Positions 7,379-12,739 of a DNA stretch of 12,739 nt are shown here, one piece after another. Position numbers and translations under genes: made by a program. The DNA comes from JBOFCO01 sp051646105 (GTDB lineage: Bacteria; Pseudomonadota; Alphaproteobacteria; Rhodobacterales; Rhodobacteraceae). The stretch's first letter is position 1. Every line of letters starts with the position of its first letter. The DNA lies in assembly GCA_051646105.1 (NCBI GenBank), contig JBOFCO010000007.1, positions 1 to 12,739 on the forward strand. Direction: 5' to 3'. The notes below the pieces were generated by a model. The model was given only the letters and a program-made list of their open reading frames with translations. It was not told where the DNA came from and did no database searches.

Positions 7379-7400
7379 TCGGGGGGCGGATGCCCCCCGA
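7379..7400 (-). terminator. Strong GC hairpin after the binding-protein gene (attenuator or mRNA stabiliser)
   Basis: TCGGGGGGC (7379-7387) and GCCCCCCGA (7392-7400) form a perfect 9-base-pair stem with a 4-base loop, 15 bases past the stop of the binding-protein gene. On the minus strand the bases after it are TTCCATTC, not a T-run, so full intrinsic termination is doubtful. A hairpin in this place commonly protects the abundant binding-protein mRNA or limits read-through into the ATPase and permease genes; that role is inferred. Confidence 0.6.
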
Positions 7401-7414
7401 AACCTGTATGGTTT

Positions 7415-8599
7415 TCAGCGATAGCCGACCGTTGCGATCTTGCCATCCTTGAACTCGTATTCGCGGTAGCTGCCCGCAGCTTCGCCGGGACCGACCAGTT
7501 CGACGGCAGACGCGCCAACATAATCGATGTCGGTGCCAGCCTTGATCAGCTCAAGCGCCTTTTTCAGTTCGCCGGGGAAAATCTGTTCGCCCGGTGCATT
7601 GGCGATATCCATCACCTTGCCCGCAAAGTCGGCGGATTTGGATGAACCGGCGGCCTGCATCGACAGCAGGATCAGCGCGGCGGCATCATAGCTTTCCGGC
7701 GCATAGGAGGATGTCGGGTCAAAGCCCGCTGCCTTGCCCATTTCGACGAAGGTCGCGCCACCGGGGCTGTCGGAACCCGGAACGGTACCGAAGGACCCGT
7801 TCAGCGAAGCGCCGAACTTTTCTTCCAGAACCGTGCCATACATACCGTCGGGCAGAATGAAGGTCGAGAAGGCGCCCGAGTCCAGCGATCCCTGGATCAT
7901 GCCGGCGCCGCCCTGATCGACGTAACCCGCAACAACCAGCGCCTGACCGCCGGCCGAGGCGAGCGCGCCGACTTCTGCCGAATAGTCGGCCTTGCCGTCT
8001 TCATGCGCGGCAACGGTGGTGATCTTGCCACCAGAAGCCTCGAACGCGGCCTTGAAGCTGTCAGACAGACCCTTGCCGTAGTCGTTGTTGGTGTAGGTCA
8101 CGGCAACTTCGGTGATGCCGCGATCCTTCAGCACCTGGGCCAGAACCTCGCTCTGCCGGGCATCCGACGGCGCGGTGCGGAAGAACAGCCCGCCGTCTTC
8201 AGTTGCGGTCAGACCGGGCGAGGTGGCCGACGGCGAAATCATCACGATGCCGTTCGGCATGGCGACGTTGGTCAGGATCGCGCCGGTGACACCCGAGCAA
8301 TCCGCGCCGACAACCGCGTTGACCTTGTCCGTGGTCACAAGACGCTCTGCGGCTGCCTGTGCAGCGGCGGCGTCAACACAGGTGCTGTCGCCACGAACGG
8401 CGCTGACGGTCGACCCGTCAAGGAAAACACCGCTGTCGGACACTTCCTTGATCGCAAGTTCCGCGCCGCCCGCCATATGCGGCGTGATCGATTCCAGCGG
8501 GCCGGTAAAACCGAAGATCACCCCCAGTTTCACTTCTTCGGCAGTTGCGGCGCCCGCCAGAAGCGCGACAGAGGCGCTTGCCAGAAGCAGCTTTTTCAT
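7415..8599 (-). CDS. HAAT-family periplasmic substrate-binding protein (Leu/Ile/Val-binding type)
   Basis: A 394-residue periplasmic solute receptor, first gene of the importer operon. A clear Sec signal peptide (MKKLLLASASVALLAGAATA) is followed by likely cleavage after residue 20. The mature protein begins EEVKLGVIFGFTGPLE, the standard opening of Periplasmic_BP_6 proteins. The only two cysteines, Cys74 and Cys101, match the spacing and place of the disulfide in LivJ/LivK. TYTNNDYGKGLSDSFKAAF and YAPESYDAAALI are typical lobe motifs. The ATG has GGGAG six bases upstream. Binding residues cannot be assigned to a ligand by eye, so branched-chain amino acids are only the default. The nearby N-demethylase-type flavoprotein leaves methylated amino acids or betaines open as ligands. 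Confidence 0.93.
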   Translation of the reverse strand: MKKLLLASASVALLAGAATAEEVKLGVIFGFTGPLESITPHMAGGAELAIKEVSDSGVFLDGSTVSAVRGDSTCVDAAAAQAAAERLVTTDKVNAVVGADCSGVTGAILTNVAMPNGIVMISPSATSPGLTATEDGGLFFRTAPSDARQSEVLAQVLKDRGITEVAVTYTNNDYGKGLSDSFKAAFEASGGKITTVAAHEDGKADYSAEVGALASAGGQALVVAGYVDQGGAGMIQGSLDSGAFSTFILPDGMYGTVLEEKFGASLNGSFGTVPGSDSPGGATFVEMGKAAGFDPTSSYAPESYDAAALILLSMQAAGSSKSADFAGKVMDIANAPGEQIFPGELKKALELIKAGTDIDYVGASAVELVGPGEAAGSYREYEFKDGKIATVGYR

Positions 8600-8765
8600 T
8601 CCAGTCTCCCATGTTGCAGTTGTTCTTTCGTCGCACCTAAAGCGGCTTTAAGAAAAAAGTAAAGCGTGGCGCGGGGGAGAGGGGCGCGCAAAATGCCGAC
8701 CGGTCCCTTGCCGTTGCGTCATCCCTTGCTAAGTCAATGGCTGAACGCAGTAGAGGAGGGCATCG
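8600..8765. promoter_or_regulatory. Divergent regulatory region between importer operon and sugar dehydrogenase gene
   Basis: This 166-base gap must hold the importer operon promoter (minus) and probably that of the dehydrogenase (plus). TAAAGCGGCTTTA (8638-8650) is a palindrome about 40-50 bases upstream of the binding-protein ATG. TAAAGCG recurs at 8660-8666, 22 bases from the first copy, with an A6 tract between. A weak minus-strand TTTACT with a poor -10 seventeen bases on is the best promoter match. The plus-strand ribosome-binding site AGGAGG (8754-8759) is six bases before ATG 8766. Confidence 0.45.
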
Positions 8766-9911
8766 ATGTCCGGCGTGATTTTTCGACCCTTTTCGCAATC
8801 CCTTTTCCTCGTGACCTTCTTTATCGGGCTGGTCCCGGCTGGCGGTGTCGGAGCATTGGAAACCAGTGCCGGTGATGTCCGGATCGAACGGATCACCGAC
8901 GGCCTCGCAGAACCGTGGAGCCTGACCTTCCTTCCTGACGGTCGCTTTCTGGTCACGGAACGGGACGGTCGCCTGACGCTTTTTTCGCAGGGCGGGGGGG
9001 ACGGCCAGGCTGTAACCGGCCTGCCGGAGATCCATGTTGAAGGACAGGGCGGGCTGTTCGATGTGGTGGCGGGGCGGGATTTCACCACATCGCGCCGTCT
9101 CTACATCAGCTATGCAGCACCGCAGGGGCGCGCGGGCTCGGGTACGGCGCTTGCCAGCGCGACGCTGTCGCAGGACGGCACGCAACTTGACGACCTGAAA
9201 CTGCTCTGGGTGATGCCCGAGGGCACGGGTGGGGGGCGGCATTTCGGCGGGCGCATCGTCGAAGCGCCGGACGGGCATATTTTCCTGACCATCGGCGAAC
9301 GGGGCGACGCGCCGCAATCGCAGAATCCCGCGGCGCTGAACGGCAAGGTGATCCGGCTGCTGCCTGACGGCAACCTGCCGCAGGACAACCCTTTCATCGG
9401 ACAGGCAGACGTGCGCCCGGAAATCTGGTCGCTGGGCCACCGCAATCCGCAGGGCGCCACATTGGATGCAAACGGCCAGCTTTGGGTCAGCGAACACGGC
9501 GCACGCGGCGGGGATGAGGTGAATCGCGTCGTGGCGGGGGCCAATTATGGCTGGCCGGTCATCACCTATGGCACCGACTATGACGGTTCGACGATTGGCA
9601 CGGGGACAGAAGCACCCGGCATGGAACAGCCCGCGCATTATTGGGATCCGTCGATCGCACCTTCGGGGCACATCATCTATTCCGGCAAGCTTTGGCCAGA
9701 CTGGCAAGGTGATCATTTCCTTGGCAGTCTGAAATTCGGCTATCTCTCGCGCCTTGATCCCGATGGCAGCGGGCCCGGCGGCTGGGCAGAGGAACGGCTG
9801 CGCAGCCCCGAGACCGGCCGCATCCGCGATGTGCGCGAGGCCCCGGATGGCAGCATCTGGTTCCTGTCGGTCGAACGGGGGGCGGTGTTCCGCATCACGC
9901 CCGCACAGTAA
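8766..9911 (+). CDS. Secreted PQQ-dependent sugar (aldose) dehydrogenase, GSDH/YliI family
   Basis: A 381-residue predicted periplasmic quinoprotein. Residues 1-30 form a signal peptide ending in VGA. The rest is a six-bladed propeller of the soluble aldose/glucose dehydrogenase type. Blade motifs include GLAEPWSLTFLPDGRFLVTE (46-65), GRHFGGRIVEAPDG (157-170), SLGHRNPQGATLD (222-234), WVSEHGARGGDEVN (240-253) and IAPSGHIIYSG (297-307). His159 in GRHFGG corresponds to the general-base histidine of soluble glucose dehydrogenase; E, H and R of SEHGARGG are conserved in the PQQ/Ca pocket. The family oxidises aldose sugars at C1 and passes electrons to periplasmic acceptors. No PQQ synthesis gene is in view. 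It is transcribed away from the importer operon and meets the regulator gene tail to tail with 3 bases between stops. Confidence 0.9.
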   Translation: MSGVIFRPFSQSLFLVTFFIGLVPAGGVGALETSAGDVRIERITDGLAEPWSLTFLPDGRFLVTERDGRLTLFSQGGGDGQAVTGLPEIHVEGQGGLFDVVAGRDFTTSRRLYISYAAPQGRAGSGTALASATLSQDGTQLDDLKLLWVMPEGTGGGRHFGGRIVEAPDGHIFLTIGERGDAPQSQNPAALNGKVIRLLPDGNLPQDNPFIGQADVRPEIWSLGHRNPQGATLDANGQLWVSEHGARGGDEVNRVVAGANYGWPVITYGTDYDGSTIGTGTEAPGMEQPAHYWDPSIAPSGHIIYSGKLWPDWQGDHFLGSLKFGYLSRLDPDGSGPGGWAEERLRSPETGRIRDVREAPDGSIWFLSVERGAVFRITPAQ

Positions 9912-9914
9912 GGG

Positions 9915-10916
9915 TCAGATCGACAGCCGCGCCCCTTGGGTGCCGCGCTCGCGGTAAGGCGTCGTGGAATAATGTGCCCGGTAACATTTTGAAAAATGCG
10001 ACGGGCTGGCAAAACCGCAGGCCAGCGCCACGTTGATGACACTCATTTCCGTCTGCATCAGCAGATTGCGGGCCTTTTGCAGGCGCAGTTCCATGTAATA
10101 GCGCTTGGGGCTGCGGTTCAGATACCGGCGGAACAGGCGTTCAAGTTGCCGCGTCGACATGCCGACATCGCCCGCAAGTTCGGACGGGCTGATCGGTTCC
10201 TCGATCGCGGCTTCCATCATCTGGATGACCTGGCTCAGCTTCGGGTGGCGCACGCCGATTCGTGTCGGGATCGACAGCCGCTGTGTGTCCTGATCGGTGC
10301 GGATCGAGGAATAGATGATCTGGTCGGCAACGGTGTTGGCCAGTTCCTCGCCGTGATCCTGCGCGATCAGTTTCAGCATCAGGTCGATTGACGCCGTGCC
10401 CCCGGCCGTCGACAGGCGGTTGCCATCGACGACAAACACCGATTTGGAAAGGTTCACTTCCGGAAAATCCTCCAGAAAGCTGTCCTGATTTTCCCAGTGG
10501 ATCGTGGCCTTCTTTCCGTCAAGCAATCCTGCGCGCGCCAGCGCATGCGATCCCGTGCAAAGCCCGCCCAACGAAATGCCGCGCCGCGCCTCGCGCCGAA
10601 GCCAGTTCAATATGCCCCGCGTGGTAGCGCCCTGCACATCGACGCCGCCGCAGACCAGAACCGTGTCATCACGCCCGACCTCATCCAGTCCCATATCCAG
10701 GCGGAACGCGGCCCCGTTTGAACAACTGACCGTTTCGCCACCCTCACCGGCGAGTCGCCATTCGTAAAGCGTCTTGCCGGACACTCGGTTGGCGATGCGC
10801 AGCGGCTCTATCGCCCCGGCGAAAGACAGCATGGTGAATCTGTCCAGCAGCAGAAACACGAACCGGCGCGGACGGACCACAGCAGCAACACCATTCTTGT
10901 GCGGAGACTCGGGCAT
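9915..10916 (-). CDS. GlxA/GbdR-type AraC-family transcriptional regulator with DJ-1/PfpI-like sensor domain
   Basis: A 333-residue DNA-binding regulator. The N-terminal DJ-1/PfpI-like domain (about 17-190) begins RFVFLLLDRFTMLSFAGAIEPLRIAN and carries Cys120 in GGLCTGSHALARAGLLDG, the position of the DJ-1 nucleophile, here probably a ligand-sensing site. The AraC domain (about 228-325) has two helix-turn-helix units: PSELAGDVGMSTRQLERLF near 244-262, and SVINVALACGFASPSHFSKCY near 292-312. This architecture and opening sequence match regulators of glycine betaine (GbdR), carnitine (CdhR) and arginine (ArgR) catabolism in pseudomonads, so the inducer may be a quaternary amine or amino acid. 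I chose ATG 10916, which has AGG six bases upstream. A TTG at 10949 would add 11 residues but falls inside the likely promoter. It is divergent from the DAHP synthase gene. Confidence 0.9.
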   Translation of the reverse strand: MPESPHKNGVAAVVRPRRFVFLLLDRFTMLSFAGAIEPLRIANRVSGKTLYEWRLAGEGGETVSCSNGAAFRLDMGLDEVGRDDTVLVCGGVDVQGATTRGILNWLRREARRGISLGGLCTGSHALARAGLLDGKKATIHWENQDSFLEDFPEVNLSKSVFVVDGNRLSTAGGTASIDLMLKLIAQDHGEELANTVADQIIYSSIRTDQDTQRLSIPTRIGVRHPKLSQVIQMMEAAIEEPISPSELAGDVGMSTRQLERLFRRYLNRSPKRYYMELRLQKARNLLMQTEMSVINVALACGFASPSHFSKCYRAHYSTTPYRERGTQGARLSI

Positions 10917-10941
10917 TTGCGACCTTTGATGTCGTTTCCAG

Positions 10942-10972
10942 AGTATCAACCAGTTTTACAGGTGTCATTCAA
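10942..10972 (-). promoter_or_regulatory. Possible promoter of the GlxA-type regulator gene
   Basis: On the minus strand TTGAAT (10972-10967) is followed, with an 18-19 base spacer, by TGATACT (10948-10942). This would start transcription around 10935, about 20 bases before ATG 10916. The spacing is longer than ideal and the -10 is imperfect, so this is a weak call. Confidence 0.3.
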
Positions 10973-11008
10973 GCCTGCTCATCCATCTTGGCTTATGTCC
11001 ATGTCGCC

Positions 11009-11020
11009 GATAGCGCTATC
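11009..11020. promoter_or_regulatory. 12-base perfect palindrome next to the DAHP synthase -35 element
   Basis: GATAGCGCTATC is a perfect inverted repeat ending 7 bases upstream of the -35 element at 11028. It lies between two divergent genes and could be an operator for either one. No matching regulator is known to me. Confidence 0.35.
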
Positions 11021-11027
11021 CGGTGAT

Positions 11028-11056
11028 TTGCAAGCGCGGCACGGTGCCTGTATAAG
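11028..11056 (+). promoter_or_regulatory. Sigma70-type promoter of the DAHP synthase gene
   Basis: TTGCAA (11028-11033) and TATAAG (11051-11056) are separated by exactly 17 bases, the optimal sigma70 spacing. This is the best promoter match in the window. Transcription would start near 11063, giving a leader of about 33 bases before ATG 11096. The leader is too short for an attenuator or riboswitch, so any aromatic amino acid control would be at the promoter or on the enzyme. Confidence 0.65.
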
Positions 11057-11095
11057 CGACGCCTCGACCCCATTGACCAACCGCTGGAGCATGTG

Positions 11096-12463
11096 ATGAC
11101 CAACTGGCAGAAATCCGACTGGCGCAAGAAGCCGCGGGTGCAGATGCCGGATTATCCGGATCAGGCCACCCTGTCTGCCGTCGAGGCTCAGCTTGCCAAA
11201 TATCCGCCGCTGGTCTTTGCGGGCGAGGCGCGCAAACTGAAAAAGGCGCTTGGGCAGGCTGCGGCAGGTGACGCCTTCCTGTTGCAGGGCGGCGATTGCG
11301 CCGAGAGCTTCGCCGAATTTTCCGCCGACAACATCCGCGAAACGTTCAAGGTGATGTTGCAGATGGCCGTGGTGCTGACCTGGGGCGCGAAAGTGCCGGT
11401 GATCAAGGTCGGCCGCATGGCGGGTCAATTCGCCAAGCCGCGCTCTGCCGGAACGGAAGTGGTCGGCGGCGTCGAGCTGCCCAGCTATCGGGGCGACATC
11501 ATCAATGGCTTCGACTTTACTGCCGATGCCCGCGTGCCCGATCCGTCACGGATGTTGCAGGCCTATACGCAGGCGGCGGCCAGCCTGAACCTGCTGCGCG
11601 CGTTTTCAACCGGGGGCTATGCCGATATTCATCGCGTTCAAAGCTGGATTTCCGGCTTTACCGAGGAGGATGAGGCGCAGCGCTATCGCGAGATTGCCGG
11701 ACGTATCCAGGATGCGATGGATTTCATGGCGGCTGCGGGTGTGTCTTCAGACACCGCGCATGAACTTGGCACGGTCGATTTCTACACCAGCCACGAAGCG
11801 CTGCTGCTGGAGTATGAAGAAGCGCTTGCCCGCATCGACAGCACGACCGGCCTGCCGGTGGCCGGATCGGGCCACATGATCTGGATCGGGGATCGTACCC
11901 GCCAGCCCGATGGCGCACATGTCGAATTCTGCCGCGGCGTACAGAACCCGATCGGGCTGAAATGCGGGCCGTCACTGACGTCCGACGATCTGAAGGTGCT
12001 GCTGGCCAAACTGAACCCCGACAATGAAGCGGGACGGCTGACGCTGATTGCGCGCTTCGGGGCGGGCAAGGTGGGTGACAACCTGCCGCGCCTGATCAAG
12101 GCGGTACAGGACGAAGGCGCAAATGTCGTCTGGACCTGCGATCCGATGCACGGGAACACGATCAAGGCCGCGTCGGGCTACAAGACCCGCCCGTTTGAAT
12201 CGGTGCTGCGCGAGGTGCGGGAATTCTTTGCCATCCACAAGGCAGAGGGCACGGTTCCCGGCGGCGTGCATTTCGAGATGACGGGCAAGGACGTGACCGA
12301 ATGCACCGGCGGGTTGCGCGCTGTTACGGACGAGGATCTGTCGGACCGTTACCACACCGCCTGCGATCCCCGCCTGAACGCCAGCCAGTCGCTGGAACTG
12401 GCGTTCCTTGTTTCGGAAGAATTGTCGAACCGTCGTGACACCCGCCGTCAGGCGATTGCCTGA
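11096..12463 (+). CDS. aroG: Class II (plant-type) 3-deoxy-7-phosphoheptulonate synthase
   Basis: A 455-residue cytoplasmic enzyme joining phosphoenolpyruvate and erythrose 4-phosphate, the first step of the shikimate pathway. Class II hallmarks run the full length: LLQGGDCAESF (62-72), GRMAGQFAKPRS (106-117), SYRGDIING (130-138), WIGDRTRQ (263-270), GLKCGPS (287-293), ARFGAGKVGDNLP (319-331), WTCDPMHGNT (346-355), GGVHFEMTGKDVTECTGG (389-406) and ACDPRLN (422-428). The four metal ligands are Cys68, His352, Glu394 and Asp424. The short N-terminus lacks the long extra region of the M. tuberculosis enzyme. ATG 11096 is chosen over the in-frame GTG at 11093 because GGAG (11086-11089) is 6 bases from the ATG but only 3 from the GTG. 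It is monocistronic, with its own promoter and terminator. The symbol follows M. tuberculosis usage. Confidence 0.96.
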   Translation: MTNWQKSDWRKKPRVQMPDYPDQATLSAVEAQLAKYPPLVFAGEARKLKKALGQAAAGDAFLLQGGDCAESFAEFSADNIRETFKVMLQMAVVLTWGAKVPVIKVGRMAGQFAKPRSAGTEVVGGVELPSYRGDIINGFDFTADARVPDPSRMLQAYTQAAASLNLLRAFSTGGYADIHRVQSWISGFTEEDEAQRYREIAGRIQDAMDFMAAAGVSSDTAHELGTVDFYTSHEALLLEYEEALARIDSTTGLPVAGSGHMIWIGDRTRQPDGAHVEFCRGVQNPIGLKCGPSLTSDDLKVLLAKLNPDNEAGRLTLIARFGAGKVGDNLPRLIKAVQDEGANVVWTCDPMHGNTIKAASGYKTRPFESVLREVREFFAIHKAEGTVPGGVHFEMTGKDVTECTGGLRAVTDEDLSDRYHTACDPRLNASQSLELAFLVSEELSNRRDTRRQAIA

Positions 12464-12486
12464 ACTTGAAAGCCACGGAAAATGTC

Positions 12487-12512
12487 AGGCCGCCCTTTTC
12501 GGGCGGCCTTTT
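12487..12512 (+). terminator. Intrinsic terminator of the DAHP synthase gene
   Basis: GGCCGCCC (12488-12495) and GGGCGGCC (12501-12508) form an 8-base-pair stem, extended by an A-T pair, with a TTTTC loop and followed by TTTTC. It starts 24 bases after the stop at 12463. It also lies directly beyond the end of the converging minus-strand gene, where a short T-run follows a few bases later, so it may work in both directions. Confidence 0.9.
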
Positions 12513-12739
12513 CATTCGTCGGTCTTGACCAGTCGCAGATGTCCACGCTGGGGCAGGGGGCGCGACGATGGTTCGGCCTGATATTCGGCGGTTGTCTCGG
12601 CCAATGCCAGAGTTCTGTCATCGCGTCCTGCCCGCGGGGTTGGGGCAGGCAGGGGGGTGACGCGGCAATCTGTGATGGCAAAGCGACGCGGCGCACGTCC
12701 GGCCCGGCCATTGGTCACCAGACAGCCCAGAACGCGGTT
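12512..12739 (-). CDS. C-terminal fragment of an unrecognised protein (start off window)
   Basis: An open frame enters from the right edge and runs 75 codons to TGA at 12514-12512, directly against the terminator. The visible part begins NRVLGCLVTNGRAGRAPRRF, then ITDCRVTPL, and ends in a proline- and charge-rich tail finishing RLVKTDE. No stop interrupts it up to the edge, so it is more likely the end of a longer gene than a 68-residue gene starting at the GTG at 12718. A second minus-strand frame overlaps the region but looks less protein-like. There are no membrane segments or recognisable motifs, and the function is unknown. Coding status is supported by tail-to-tail placement against a terminator. 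Confidence 0.55.
   Translation of the reverse strand, partial: NRVLGCLVTNGRAGRAPRRFAITDCRVTPLPAPTPRAGRDDRTLALAETTAEYQAEPSSRPLPQRGHLRLVKTDE

Noticed and set aside
8637..9716. Minus-strand frame of 359 codons opposite the sugar dehydrogenase
   Set aside because: Arg/Pro/Ala-rich antisense translation; the plus strand has signal peptide, ribosome-binding site and conserved propeller motifs.
10917..10949. TTG start at 10949 for the GlxA-type regulator
   Set aside because: It overlaps the likely -10 region and adds residues outside the family's conserved start; ATG 10916 has an AGG at suitable spacing.
12448..12711. Second minus-strand frame of 87 codons at the right edge
   Set aside because: It runs through the intrinsic terminator and into the DAHP synthase gene, and is proline/arginine-rich with no motif.
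1..12739. CRISPR array, tRNA, insertion sequence, attachment site or phage genes
   Set aside because: No regular repeat-spacer pattern, cloverleaf-like sequence, terminal inverted repeats or transposase/integrase motifs were seen in any intergenic region.

Overview
The window is GC-rich, densely coded chromosomal DNA from an alphaproteobacterium, most likely of the Rhodobacterales (Rhodobacter/Paracoccus/Roseobacter relatives). This placement rests on protein flavour, on operons with 4-base stop/start overlaps, on the class II DAHP synthase, and on an intergenic element containing CCCCCGGGATATTT that I recall as recurrent in that group. No tRNA, rRNA, CRISPR array, transposase or phage gene was seen. 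The longest gene-free stretches are under 200 bases.

Left part (1-8599, all on the minus strand, so read right to left). A branched-chain-amino-acid-type (HAAT) ABC importer operon runs in this order: periplasmic binding protein (7415-8599), a GC hairpin (7379-7400), ATPases LivG and LivF, a small secreted protein of unknown function (5421-5822), then permeases LivH and LivM. A 170-base gap follows, with a repeat-like element, a helically phased set of TGTCG/CGACA half-sites and a 12-base palindrome. Next comes an 807-residue FAD oxidoreductase/GcvT fusion of the dimethylglycine/sarcosine dehydrogenase family. It overlaps by 4 bases the start of a MobA/MocA-like nucleotidyltransferase, which runs off the left edge.

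Right part. Divergent from the importer operon is a secreted PQQ-dependent aldose-type sugar dehydrogenase (8766-9911, plus). It converges, with only 3 bases between stops, on a GlxA/GbdR-type AraC-family regulator (9915-10916, minus). Divergent from the regulator is a class II DAHP synthase (11096-12463, plus) with a good sigma70-type promoter and a strong intrinsic terminator. A truncated unknown minus-strand gene abuts that terminator at the right edge.

How the genes may work together (inference). The importer, the N-demethylating flavoprotein with a folate domain, and a regulator resembling those for glycine betaine, carnitine and arginine catabolism would fit uptake and oxidative demethylation of an N-methylated amino acid, feeding one-carbon units to tetrahydrofolate. 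The sequence does not prove the substrate, and plain branched-chain amino acid uptake remains possible. The sugar dehydrogenase and DAHP synthase look like independent neighbours. I found no clear novel defence or mobile system. The most interesting signals are the phased half-sites in front of the flavoprotein gene and the extra secreted protein inside the importer operon.
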